Shown here: one piece after another, positions 36,265 to 46,300 of the stretch
Numbering within the stretch: position 1 is the stretch's first letter
Layout of the letters: each line of letters begins with the position of its first letter
Assembly: GCA_028824125.1 (NCBI GenBank)
Contig: JAPPES010000059.1
Span: 1 to 64,000, forward strand
From: Candidatus Poribacteria bacterium
GTDB taxonomy: Bacteria > Poribacteria > WGA-4E > WGA-3G
Direction of reading: 5' to 3'
Length of the DNA stretch: 64,000 nucleotides
Position numbers and translations under genes: made by a program
Notes under the pieces: model-generated
Told to the model about the DNA's origin: nothing
Databases searched by the model: none
The model's input: the letters and a program-made list of their open reading frames with translations, nothing else

Positions 36265-38157
36265 CTATTGCATCTGTCCCATTCCAGACATCATCGCAAA
36301 GGTTTGAACCAACTGCTTGAAGTCGCCAAGGGTGAAAAGTAGTTTAGCACCAACTCCACCATCTTGAACTTTCCCTGAAATGCCGATGCTATAGGCTTCG
36401 GGAATGCCTCCGAGAATAGCTGTGAATATCTGCATTTGTGCTGCAACGTTAGGATCAGTCTTTGCCGCCATATTCATAATACTTTTCGCTAAGGCTAAGG
36501 GGGAAATTCCTAAAAACAAGTTGTTTTCCCTTCCCAACTTCTCAATGAGTTTTTGGTAACTCATGTTTTCAGATAAACTTTCGCCTATTTTCGCTTTGCT
36601 ATCAAGTGCTGCCTTAACCAGTTCTGGACCACCTACACCGAAGAAGAGATGACCTTCTGAAAAAGCATAAGACCATTGCCATTCCTGGGGAATAAGATTT
36701 ACAGTTTCAGGTGGCATATCAACGAAAACAGCACCGAAATTGGGAAAAACCAGTGTTTTAATTTCAACATCGTTATGCATTATTGGGTCTCCAACATAAA
36801 CCCCATCATAAATGCTAAGCTGCGGCAGATCTCCCAATGAATCTCGCATGATTTGCATTGTTTTCTGGAGTAAATCCAGGAACTGGTTTTCATAATAGTC
36901 TTTTACCTTTTGCTCATCTTTCAATGAGTAGATAACGAGATAATCGGGAATAAAACTATCTTTAAAGTTGGCGGTGAAACTCCATTCATCCCCCATAGAT
37001 TCATAAACACTTGTCATCTGTTGAAGAAGGTCCTCAAAATCTTTACCCTGTTCTTCATTTTCTTCCAAAAAAGGCTTTATCCAAGCCAGACTCATGTCTG
37101 CCAGTAACTTTTGGTTGCCTTGGAATGCCCCATTAATGAAGGCACCGTTTGGCAAATGATCGAGTAGTACAAATTCATTTGGAGTGAGTTCCTTTAATTT
37201 TGTTTGAATTTTTCCATCAGTTTTGAATTGCAGGAACGTTGCAAGCTGCACATCAGTCCCTTCAACTTGAAGTGTGGCGCCGATAGATCTTAACTCTTCA
37301 ATAAAATCTATAATCGTGCTAAACACACTTTCCATCATCGGAACTGCAGCCATGGATGCTGGATCGCTTTCAATGGTATCAATTGATGAAAATAATTCTT
37401 CTTTCAGTTTTTCACTAAAGGGGGCGATGATAGATTCGAGATCAAAGTGAACGGCTAACTGATCAGTCTCTTTTTGGATATTAGTTAGAAATGAAGCGTA
37501 ATGTTGATTCGCTAAGATAGACTTCATTGTCCCTTTACTAATATCAATGACGTTTTGACAGATTTCTGGTTGTTCCGAGAAGACAAGTGTGTTCTCCAAA
37601 ATAGCGAAGCTGCCACTACCTTCAGCAGAACTCCAATAGGTTTCGCCATTATATTGGATAGGTTCACTTCCTTCTGCTTCAGCCTCAATTTCCTGTTTCA
37701 TTGCCTCTGGGTCAGTTAGATGTGCGGTTGCGGAAAGACTGAGCGGGTCCAAACTCGTTAGGAAAACAGCAAAATCTTGGTTCAGATCCAAGCCGATCTC
37801 TTCTAATTCGGCTAAACTTTCAAAGCCGGCACCGAAGGAACTTGCCAAAATTTGGGCGAGGAGCTCTGGGGATTCGCCAGCTTGTGGGACAAGCTCTGAT
37901 GCTACAGCGTTAATTCTGTCGTCTAAATCAAGTAAACTGGGACAATAGATTACACCTAAGGTGGTTTCAGGTATTAAATGGAGGACACTGTCTTTAGGAA
38001 TTTCAAGGGGGGCAACCTCGGATTTTTGGGAGGTCGTGCCTACCTCGTGACCATCAGCCTGTGCAATGTTAATTGGTTGGGTTACAAAATAAGTGCCGAA
38101 TAAAATAGTTGTCAAGAATGCAACCACAAAAAGTGGTAAAGTGAAACGTTTGTTCAT
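36265..38157 (-). CDS. DUF3352-like exported protein
   Basis: A 630-residue protein with an N-terminal hydrophobic segment (about residues 7-28) and a long body of repeated beta-alpha units. Segments such as LHLIPETTLGVIYCPSLLDL, FLTSLDPLSLSATAHL and GDEWSFTANFKDSFIPDYLVIYSLKDE match the style of the DUF3352 proteins, whose function is not known. The ATG at 38157 has AAGGAG upstream; the upstream frame is not needed. It is followed by a strong terminator. Confidence 0.65.
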   Translation of the reverse strand: MNKRFTLPLFVVAFLTTILFGTYFVTQPINIAQADGHEVGTTSQKSEVAPLEIPKDSVLHLIPETTLGVIYCPSLLDLDDRINAVASELVPQAGESPELLAQILASSFGAGFESLAELEEIGLDLNQDFAVFLTSLDPLSLSATAHLTDPEAMKQEIEAEAEGSEPIQYNGETYWSSAEGSGSFAILENTLVFSEQPEICQNVIDISKGTMKSILANQHYASFLTNIQKETDQLAVHFDLESIIAPFSEKLKEELFSSIDTIESDPASMAAVPMMESVFSTIIDFIEELRSIGATLQVEGTDVQLATFLQFKTDGKIQTKLKELTPNEFVLLDHLPNGAFINGAFQGNQKLLADMSLAWIKPFLEENEEQGKDFEDLLQQMTSVYESMGDEWSFTANFKDSFIPDYLVIYSLKDEQKVKDYYENQFLDLLQKTMQIMRDSLGDLPQLSIYDGVYVGDPIMHNDVEIKTLVFPNFGAVFVDMPPETVNLIPQEWQWSYAFSEGHLFFGVGGPELVKAALDSKAKIGESLSENMSYQKLIEKLGRENNLFLGISPLALAKSIMNMAAKTDPNVAAQMQIFTAILGGIPEAYSIGISGKVQDGGVGAKLLFTLGDFKQLVQTFAMMSGMGQMQ

Positions 38158-38219
38158 TTCTATTTTCTCCTTAGAGTCAGACACGCCAATAGCATATCTG
38201 ATCCGAATGGGTGTTATTT

Positions 38220-39302
38220 TTAGCTTTTCGAGATTTTTGCTTCAAGTGCGTCAATCTCAGCGTTAGATGTCAGAACACTGATTTCGACTTCATAGTGGCG
38301 GCGACCGCCAGGTTCAATATGTTGTAAGGTTCCGCGTTCACGCTCCAATGCACGACCTTCAACTCGGCAGTTTGAGGGTTCTAACCCCATCACATAGTTG
38401 CCTTGACCACACAGCTTCCATTGGACAAAGTGTGGGAATTGTGTTTTGTGGTATCGCACAGCGATTCCAATGCCTTGACCGCCCTTAAAACTCCGGTTGA
38501 TGAGGGCAACGCGAATGTGATTGTCAACATCAGGTACCATTTCATGATAGTAGACCCGTTCTTGAAAATCAACAGTGGGTGGTTCCCCCAAGTTATAATT
38601 TGATAAATTGTTTTTAGCGTGTTCATCTCGAGGTGTTACCTGGGAGGAAGGGGCTATGAGTTCACTTCCATCTGCAAGTATTGGGAAACCGATGTTAATA
38701 TGGAAAAGGTACATGTGTGGACAATCCTGATATCCAAGGTTTTCAACAATATCTTCAATATGCAGTTTATTCGATCCTAATTCTGTCCAGATACGACGCG
38801 TACGGCACAAATGCTCACCTAATGCGGCGGTTTCTGTAACCTTTCCTTGCACCCACAGGATGTAACGGTCACCTTCCCAACGGCTATCTACCCAAACATT
38901 TTTCGCAGGAATATGAGAAACTCTGCCGTGCAGTCCAAGTTCTATGTCTTCATCTACGTTAGGTGCCCCAGCTTGTGTCATACCACATGTTGTAAGCAAC
39001 CCGCCATAAAATCCACGCAACCATCCGAGCCCTTCCGGTTCATAATGTGCTGCCGCCACATCGCCAGTACCTGAACGCCAACATAATGGGATTCCGTTAT
39101 AATTGGCATAAGATATATCCAAACCGCGGTTTGGAAGAACAGTAAAATTCAAACCTGAACCTGTTCGAAAACCGATTGCATCCGTGCCCTTTTCGTTTCC
39201 ATCAGTCAGTTGGTATATCTTAGCCTCAGCTACTTGTGATATATCCCCCAAGTGGCGAAGCAGTTGTATTCTCTCATAAGCTTCTCCAAATAGATGTATC
39301 AA
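38220..39302 (-). CDS. DUF4432 / aldose-1-epimerase-like protein
   Basis: A 360-residue galactose-mutarotase-superfamily protein. It shows FTVLPNRGLDISYANYNGIPLCWRS, GWLRGFYGGLLTTCGMTQAG, ELGLHGRVSHIPA and HMYLFHINIGFPIL, characteristic of the DUF4432 group. Related folds bind and epimerise sugars; the substrate is unknown. The likely start is TTG at 39302 (GGAGAG 7 bases upstream). MetE-C-like gene lies 152 bases upstream; the gap holds nothing recognisable. Confidence 0.82.
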   Translation of the reverse strand: MIHLFGEAYERIQLLRHLGDISQVAEAKIYQLTDGNEKGTDAIGFRTGSGLNFTVLPNRGLDISYANYNGIPLCWRSGTGDVAAAHYEPEGLGWLRGFYGGLLTTCGMTQAGAPNVDEDIELGLHGRVSHIPAKNVWVDSRWEGDRYILWVQGKVTETAALGEHLCRTRRIWTELGSNKLHIEDIVENLGYQDCPHMYLFHINIGFPILADGSELIAPSSQVTPRDEHAKNNLSNYNLGEPPTVDFQERVYYHEMVPDVDNHIRVALINRSFKGGQGIGIAVRYHKTQFPHFVQWKLCGQGNYVMGLEPSNCRVEGRALERERGTLQHIEPGGRRHYEVEISVLTSNAEIDALEAKISKS

Positions 39303-39454
39303 ATCATCACTCTCCTTAGCGTTACAGATGTGTGAATCAGATCAAGTTCTCTTAATTGTGGGAATTGTAGCATAAACGCATAGAAAACACAAGCACGGAT
39401 TTCTAACCATATTGAGAAACAACTATGAAAAAAGATAGAAAAAAATAGCAGACC

Positions 39455-40621
39455 TTATACTTCCGAACGCAAAATCTCTGCTGCTTTATATATCGTTTGC
39501 AGCTTTTGGACGGCAATTTCTGTTGTATTTACGGGACGATCAGCAAAGGTGCCAAATCCACAATCTGGATTGAGATATATCTGTTCAGGACTCCTATGCT
39601 TTAAGAGTGCATGCACCTTAGCTAACACGAAATCAACAGATTCAACTTCGGTGGTACGCGGATCAACTACACCCAGTCCAATCTCTTTGTCCGCAGGAAG
39701 TTCACCGAGAACGTCAATGCTGCCAGCGCGTTCTGTTGCATATTCCAACACAAACTGATTAACGTTCATTTGGCTAAAATATGGGATCAGCAAGTCATAG
39801 GAACCACGAAGCAACACATCTTCCTGCTGACTCCAGTTTCCACGGCAGACATGCAGTCCCGTTTTTATTTTTCCATTTATTCCTTCAACGACGCGATTCA
39901 TTAGTTGTACCGCGAAATCAAGCTCCTCCTCTGGGCTGCTCTTTTCTGAAAGTGCGGCACACATAAATGTGTGGGTTTCATGCGGTCCTGTAAAAGCAAC
40001 TTCAGTCAATACAGGTTCATCAAACTGCACAAATTCGCAGCCTGCCTCCCGTAACTCATGCAATTCTTCTCTTAGAATAGCTACCACATCATCACCAAGG
40101 GATTCTTTATCAGGATAAAATTCGTAGGAGAGCTTCTTAACCCACATTGAACGGGTCAATAGATACGGACCGGGAAGTGTAACCTTGATAGGTTTTGTTG
40201 TGTGCTGTTTAAGGAAAAAATAGTCGTTTCGTACAAGCGGCGAGATACGTTTTAATTTTCCATCAACAACCGGATTTTTTAGCGCAAAAGCAGGTACGTC
40301 TAATGCATTAAGTAGTTGTTCAAATGCTGCTTTGTCTTCAACATAGTCAAGCATTTCTGCAAGCGTCATCAATCGGATGCCGTCTATACACTGTGTAATA
40401 AAGGAATAAAAGTTGTCGCGTCGTTGTTCTCCATCACTGACGATATCAACGCCGTTTGCTTCTTGCAATTTCAGACTTTCGATCACCGCATCGTCTGCGA
40501 TCATATTGAAGTCAGTATCTGTAACACGCCCCTTCTGTCTGTTGCGCAATGCCCGTGCTACCGTTCTTGAACGTGGCATGCTTCCGACAACGGTCACGGG
40601 AAACTTTGGTAAATTATTCAT
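39455..40621 (-). CDS. MetE C-terminal-domain-like methyltransferase
   Basis: A 388-residue TIM-barrel protein like the C-terminal catalytic half of cobalamin-independent methionine synthase. Seen are FPVTVVGSMPRSRTV, DIVSDGEQRRDNFYSF, YEFVQFDEPVLTEV (written here as EFVQFDEPVLTEV in the protein), the zinc ligands in GLHVCRGNW and NPDCGFGTFADRPV. There is no N-terminal MetE half, so it is the stand-alone type that transfers methyl groups to thiols from an unknown donor. The ATG at 40621 has AAGGAGG upstream; the frame opens 11 codons earlier. Confidence 0.85.
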   Translation of the reverse strand: MNNLPKFPVTVVGSMPRSRTVARALRNRQKGRVTDTDFNMIADDAVIESLKLQEANGVDIVSDGEQRRDNFYSFITQCIDGIRLMTLAEMLDYVEDKAAFEQLLNALDVPAFALKNPVVDGKLKRISPLVRNDYFFLKQHTTKPIKVTLPGPYLLTRSMWVKKLSYEFYPDKESLGDDVVAILREELHELREAGCEFVQFDEPVLTEVAFTGPHETHTFMCAALSEKSSPEEELDFAVQLMNRVVEGINGKIKTGLHVCRGNWSQQEDVLLRGSYDLLIPYFSQMNVNQFVLEYATERAGSIDVLGELPADKEIGLGVVDPRTTEVESVDFVLAKVHALLKHRSPEQIYLNPDCGFGTFADRPVNTTEIAVQKLQTIYKAAEILRSEV

Positions 40622-40739
40622 GGTGCCTACCTCCTTCCTATTGTATGAACTCAAACAAAGTTTGTTGGATAATTACAACCAACAACAATTAGTTTGTTTG
40701 CAATTGTTATTAATTTCCGTAAGTCTTATTGAATTATCT

Positions 40740-41342
40740 TTAATTTTCAATGGAAAGGGAAAAAGATTCTAATCGAGTAACAACTAATTCTTCTCTGCTT
40801 ATCTTCGCCACCTCTTGTAAAACATCCAAAATGTGTTGGAGTATATCATCTTGTTCGCGCACAATTTTGAGATTCTGCCGTTTTAACTTTGATAGTGCTG
40901 AAAGATTTTCCTTTTCGGGTTTAACTATAACACACCCATCCGCCCATCCAAGTTCTCTTATAAGATCGTTCCATTCGTAATTGCTATCAAAAAATGTGAT
41001 AATCGGTTGTGGTAGTTTTAGCAATTGCAATTTAGTGTTCTGAATTGCGTTTCCCGATGCTAACGAAGTTGGGTGTTGAATCGTTGCGATGTGTATAAGA
41101 GGGAGGTTCCACAATAGTAACGGTTTTTGAAGACGTTGCGCAAGGTTGATTAATCGGAGAAAACGTCTCCAATCGGCAGGTTGTTTAAGACTTTCGGTAT
41201 TTCCTTTCAATAAAACAATCTTCGCCTCTTTCAGCTGGGCAAATCCGGCAAATTCAAAATTTCCTTGTCCGCCTGCTCTGTCGCCGTAGAGTTGAATTGT
41301 CTTTTCGAACGGAAAATGGTGGTTAAAATTGAGTGATGACAT
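40740..41342 (-). CDS. degenerate AccA-like (carboxyltransferase fold) protein
   Basis: A 200-residue protein that resembles part of acetyl-CoA carboxylase carboxyltransferase alpha: IVLLKGNTESLKQPADWRRFLRLINLAQRLQKPLLLW follows the AccA pattern KGRNT...GYRKALRLMKLAE, and LASGNAIQNTKLQLLKLPQPIITF follows the later helix and strand. The glycine-rich GEGGSGGALA loop is replaced by DSNYEWNDLI, so acyl-CoA carboxylation is unlikely. Function unknown. There is no clear ribosome-binding site, so the start is approximate. Confidence 0.6.
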   Translation of the reverse strand: MSSLNFNHHFPFEKTIQLYGDRAGGQGNFEFAGFAQLKEAKIVLLKGNTESLKQPADWRRFLRLINLAQRLQKPLLLWNLPLIHIATIQHPTSLASGNAIQNTKLQLLKLPQPIITFFDSNYEWNDLIRELGWADGCVIVKPEKENLSALSKLKRQNLKIVREQDDILQHILDVLQEVAKISREELVVTRLESFSLSIEN

Positions 41343-41356
41343 TGCTTGATTACTAT

Positions 41357-41394
41357 AAAAAAAGCAGGGCGGTGCTGGTGTGCACCATCCCTGC
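41357..41394 (-). terminator. intrinsic terminator after the LysM gene
   Basis: On the leftward transcript a stem GCAGGG(A)TGGTGC/GCACCGCCCTGC with one bulge and one wobble is followed by a run of seven T (41357-41363). It ends the surface-protein operon 22 bases past the LysM stop. Confidence 0.88.
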
Positions 41395-41415
41395 CTGAAT
41401 AAATACTAAAACTAC

Positions 41416-42279
41416 TTACTCACCACTACGACCACCGACTGCATTAATAGCAAACCATCCGATACCAGCAGCAATTGTTGTGAGAAAAACGAGGGCGCGC
41501 TTGGTTGAGGAAACCTCTTCATGCACACCTTTCGCATCTTCTATCATCATTTTCAGTTCACTGATACCCTTCTGGTTCGTTTCAATCTGTGTTAAAGCAG
41601 TTTTCACGTCCCCTTGAACGCCTTTAATATGATCTTGTGTTGCTTTCAAATCCTTTTGGAGCGCAGCAAGCATCTTATTTGAAGAGTCAAGTTGACCTTT
41701 CAGATCGTTTAATTGCTTTTGAAGAGCATTTCTGCTATTTCTGACGACTTTAGTAACATCGGCAGCTGCATCTTTATTTGCTTTTTTGACAGCGTCAATT
41801 ACTTTTTCTTGGGATTTCTGGTTGCTTTCAAGAGCCTTAATTTGTTTCTGGAGATTCGCCAAACTTTCATTTAAGCTCTTTATCTCAGCCATTAACTTTT
41901 CCCGTGTTGCTTCAGATTCAGCGAGTTCGGTACGTAATTTTTCTAACTCTGCTTGTTGTTCGGCAAGGTCTTCCTCAGCCATTTCCACAACATCTTTCGC
42001 CATAGCCAAAGGAATACGCAATTTTTCGCCAGGATAGATCAGATGAGGGTTAGTAAAATCGTTATATTTACTAAGTTCTCGCCACCGCAGTGGATCTTTC
42101 AAATGTTTTTGACAAAGATCCCAAAGCGTATCACCTTTTACAATGGTGATAAGCATAGTCTCATCATCACCATCGTGCGGTGTGATTCTTGCTGAGGCAG
42201 ATAAAGCGTATATGCCACTGAGTGCTACGCAGATATACAGAACCAGACTCAATTTGAGCGTGGATTTTATCATCTTCAT
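41416..42279 (-). CDS. LysM / coiled-coil membrane protein
   Basis: A 287-residue envelope protein. After a signal or anchor segment (about residues 8-29) comes one LysM domain (44-90, TIVKGDTLWDLCQKHL...GEKLRIP), which binds peptidoglycan. Residues about 100-262 are a long coiled coil (EEDLAEQQAELEKLRTELAESEATREKLMAE and on), and a C-terminal hydrophobic helix (about 264-281). It could span the periplasm from wall to membrane. It lies 26 bases past the PorV-like gene and shares its operon with the giant protein. Confidence 0.82.
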   Translation of the reverse strand: MKMIKSTLKLSLVLYICVALSGIYALSASARITPHDGDDETMLITIVKGDTLWDLCQKHLKDPLRWRELSKYNDFTNPHLIYPGEKLRIPLAMAKDVVEMAEEDLAEQQAELEKLRTELAESEATREKLMAEIKSLNESLANLQKQIKALESNQKSQEKVIDAVKKANKDAAADVTKVVRNSRNALQKQLNDLKGQLDSSNKMLAALQKDLKATQDHIKGVQGDVKTALTQIETNQKGISELKMMIEDAKGVHEEVSSTKRALVFLTTIAAGIGWFAINAVGGRSGE

Positions 42280-42305
42280 TAGTATTCTCCTCTTAGGTTT
42301 AGGTG

Positions 42306-43301
42306 CTAATATCCATAGGAGAGGGAAAGATAGTGTGTAATTCCAACTCCCTGGATTGCATTTATACCATCTTGGATAGCGTAGTCAACTTGTAGTCCAG
42401 CGATGTTGACACCAAATCCACCGAAAAGGTCTTGATTGTCACGTGATGCTCTAACACCAGCGCGTAGCGCGAATTCGGTTGATTTGTTGGTGAGAATTGT
42501 GTATTCAACACCAGCGCGCATGCTAAATGGACTCTCATCAAGATTAACAAACTCTTGTTCAATATCTGCTGAGAATGTGACAACATTACCCATATAGAGA
42601 TCATAAGCCACACCGACATCAACAACCATTGGCACTGTGCCTTCGCCAAGCGAAGCACCGAGATATTTCGCCACAATACCGTAATGGAATGTTGGAGTCT
42701 GATTTTCGTCAACATCAATATGTAGCGCATGTCCCATGAGTCCAATATCTACGCCGCCGAAACCGCTTTGGTTTTCAACACTCTCTACGCCGAAGTTATC
42801 CATTAACATTCGGCCTGTTAGGCCAATGTTGAAATGCCCAACAGCAATGCCATAAGAGAGAGAGTAAGCGTTGACACTACGACTAAATCTGGCACCATCC
42901 TCTACACCGTCTGCATCCGTATGCCTAGGGATATCATCTACACTAAAGTTAGTAGCAGCTAATCCAATAGCCCCATAGGATCCAAGCGTTTTCGTTAAGG
43001 CAATAAAGTGTCGACTCTGCCCAAGTATACCCTGGTCAGAAATTTGCTGTGTAGATATATTAAGGCTTAAATCTGCCGCTGAACCGAGGCCTGCTGGATT
43101 CCAGACAGTGGCTGTGGCATCTTCTGCAATTGCTGTGAAAGCACCGCCTAAGCCAATTGAGCGGGCACCTGCACCGAGACGTAGATGAGGTTCAGCATTA
43201 ACGTAACCATCATCCTGAGCAAAACAGACAGGCGACACAGCAAGAATAAGAAGTAAAACGGGTATTACACCGCATAGCAATCTTTGCTTTGTGATAGACA
43301 T
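42306..43301 (-). CDS. PorV/PorQ-like outer-membrane beta-barrel protein
   Basis: A 331-residue exported protein with a signal peptide (cut near CFA-QDD). The start of the mature part, LRLGAGARSIGLGGAFTAIAEDATATVWNPAGLGSAADLSLNIS, is the hallmark of the PorV/PorQ (UPF0164-like) family. The rest is beta-rich, ending LSLSYGY. In Bacteroidetes PorV shuttles type IX cargo to the sortase. Here it follows the giant protein, which carries a type-IX-like C-terminal domain. Confidence 0.85.
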   Translation of the reverse strand: MSITKQRLLCGVIPVLLLILAVSPVCFAQDDGYVNAEPHLRLGAGARSIGLGGAFTAIAEDATATVWNPAGLGSAADLSLNISTQQISDQGILGQSRHFIALTKTLGSYGAIGLAATNFSVDDIPRHTDADGVEDGARFSRSVNAYSLSYGIAVGHFNIGLTGRMLMDNFGVESVENQSGFGGVDIGLMGHALHIDVDENQTPTFHYGIVAKYLGASLGEGTVPMVVDVGVAYDLYMGNVVTFSADIEQEFVNLDESPFSMRAGVEYTILTNKSTEFALRAGVRASRDNQDLFGGFGVNIAGLQVDYAIQDGINAIQGVGITHYLSLSYGY

Positions 43302-43326
43302 TTATGTCCTCCTTTGTAGCCGCACC

Positions 43327-43358
43327 ATCGGAAATTGGGAACAATCCCAATTTCCGAT
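43327..43358 (-). other. 14-bp perfect hairpin between giant gene and PorV-like gene
   Basis: ATCGGAAATTGGGA and TCCCAATTTCCGAT pair perfectly around a four-base loop, 18 bases past the stop of the giant gene. No T-run follows on the transcribed strand, so it is not a classical terminator. It could stabilise the 3' end of the giant mRNA or tune read-through to the PorV-like gene. Confidence 0.6.
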
Positions 43359-43376
43359 TTGCGAACTATCTTTTAC

Positions 43377-46300
43377 TTAGCGCGTCAGAGCGAGCTTAAG
43401 AGTGGCGGATTCTGGCTCGAAACCATCTGTTACTTCGATTACGCAGTAATAGATGCCGCGAGCTAAGTCTTCGCCACCGCTGGTTTTTCCGTCCCAACCG
43501 ATTCCGTTCTGGCCGGTATAGTTACCAGCATTCATTATCACGTTATCCCGTAGTGTTCTCACCGGTCGTCCTGTCACGTCATAAATGACAATACTGACCG
43601 TGGACATTCTGTTAAGTCCAAAGGAAATACGTGTGTTATCCTTGAACGGATTGGGGAAGTTAAACGGTTTCATCAATATAGGCGCATCCGCGAACTCAAC
43701 AAAGAAACTGAACTGATAGACAGCCATGTTCGCTTTGCGAGCACCGTCATTCTCTTCAGAAACGTTACCTTCTTGATGTGCATTGTCAGATACTTCAAGT
43801 GTCACCGTATACTGTCCGGGTACTGCAAACCCGTTGGGGAATGCTGGGGCAGCAGGTGTATAAAGCACCTGAGTCGCTGACATCTGCTCATCTGTTAGGT
43901 TAATCGGTTGCGCTTGACTTCCACCACCTGCTTTTGGTGATTCAATCACAAGACGAATCGAATCGGGATTGACACCGGTTTCACCGTCACCAAAAGTGAT
44001 CGAAAGAAGCGGTCTCGCCATTTCGTCATGCTTATACATCAGTCTGGCACCATTATGAGGTGAAGACGACGTGATGATCGGTGCAGCGGTATCAAAATCA
44101 ATTGTGAAACCGCCTTTTGCCGTAGAGGAATTTCCAAATGCATCAGTCGCACGAACTTCTATCGCGTAAGTACCTTCAGAGAGAGGTGCTTCGGGATGGA
44201 AGTCTAAGCGGGTTATACCTGTGTTGGTTCTATCCTCATCGTCATTTTTGGTCTCACCTTTCACCTCTTCGCCATTACTATCCATCACGACGATAGCGAT
44301 ATTTTCTACGCCTGATTCGTCTGTCGCACTCGCCGAAATAATCGGGAGTCCCGCGTGGATAGTGCCAGCAGGAGTAATTGAAGAGATTACCGGTGCAGCC
44401 TCATCAACCTCAAGTGTGAATTGCCACTCGAATTCTCTTGTGCCACCTTCACTGGCTGCAATCAACTTAATGGTGTGTGTGCCTGGTGTAAAACTCTCTA
44501 TTATCTCGAACTTATTTGTAGCACGTTGAACGGGATAAGAACGAGGTATTCCGTTATTTATAACGTACTGCATATTCGAGATAGAAGATTGCTCCTCAAG
44601 GACAACTGCGGAGATGGTTATTGCCATATTCTCTGCAAGTATATCCGCTTTATTGAGTTTAACCACGCCCGCTGGAGACACTTCTGAAATGACAGGTGGC
44701 GTTGAATCCAACTTGACATTGAAGACAACAGTTGCCTGCGCTGTCTTTTCATTTGCATCAGTGACTTCAACAAAGACGACGTATTCACCAGTACCCAATG
44801 CATCGGCGGGGGTATAAGCAAATTGATTGTCTTCTGCTTCCACCGCAACATCTTCACCATTGACAGTGAATGTAGTTACTTCAACATCGGTCATGCCAGA
44901 AAATTCGACTCTGATAACCGGTTTGCCATGGTCATAAGTTTGACCCGAAGCAGGTGAATGAATCGCTACTGACGGACCCGGTATATCTACTGTAAACACC
45001 GATGAAGTCTCTGCCATTCTGCCATTCGCATCCGTCACTTTAACAGCTATCATGTGATCACCATCACCCAGCGCATCGGCCGGTGTATAAGTGAATTGAT
45101 TGTTGTCGTTGACTTCTGCTTCGACTGCTGTGCCATCAATAGAAAGTGAAACCTCTATCGGCGCAGCTCCTGAGAACTCACCTGTGATAACAGGTTTGCC
45201 GTGGTCATACACTTGACCCGCTTCAGGGGATACAACTGCTACTGTCGGAACCGGCAATCTTATTGAGAAGATCGTAGTTGCTTCAGCAGTCTTACCATTC
45301 GCATCTGTCGCTACAGCAACGAGGGTGTATTCACCATCGTCTAACGCATCAGCAGGCGTATACATAAATTCGCCATCGCTTACTTCTGCTACAACTGCAG
45401 CACCATTCAGCGTCAGACTAAGTTCCACTGGCATCGCAACACCTGAGAACTCACCTGTGACAGTAGGTCTGCTAATATCATACATCTGCCCCGCAGCAGG
45501 CACATGGATCGCTACTGACGGACCCGGTATATCTACTGTGAACACCGATGAAGTCTCTGCCATTCTGCCATTCGCATCGGTCACTTTAACAGCTATCATG
45601 TGATCACCATCACTCAGCGCATCGGCCGGTGTATAAGTGAATTGATTGTTGTCGTTGACTTCTGCTTCGACTGCTGTGCCATCAATAGAAAGTGAAACCT
45701 CTATCGGCGCAGCTCCTGAGAACTCACCTGTGATAACAGGTTTGCCGTGGTCATACACTTGACCCGCTTCAGGGGATACAACTGCTACTGTCGGAACCGG
45801 CAATCTTATTGAGAAGATCGTAGTTGCTTCAGCAGTCTTACCATTCGCATCTGTCGCTACAGCAACGAGGGTGTATTCACCATCGTCTAACGCATCAGCA
45901 GGCGTATACATAAATTCGCCATCGCTTACTTCTGCTACAACTGCAGCACCATTCAGCGTCAGACTAAGTTCCACTGGCATCGCAACACCTGAGAACTCAC
46001 CTGTGACAGTAGGTCTGCTAATATCATACATCTGCCCCGCAGCAGGCACATGGATCGCTACTGACGGACCCGGTATATCTACTGTGAACACCGATGAAGT
46101 CTCTGCCATTCTGCCATTCGCATCGGTCACTTTAACAGCTATCATGTGATCACCATCACTCAGCGCATCGGCCGGTGTATAAGTGAATTGATTGTTGTCG
46201 TTGACTTCTGCTTCGACTGCTGTGCCATCAATAGAAAGTGAAACCTCTATCGGCGCAGCTCCTGAGAACTCACCTGTGATAACAGGTTTGCCGTGGTCAT

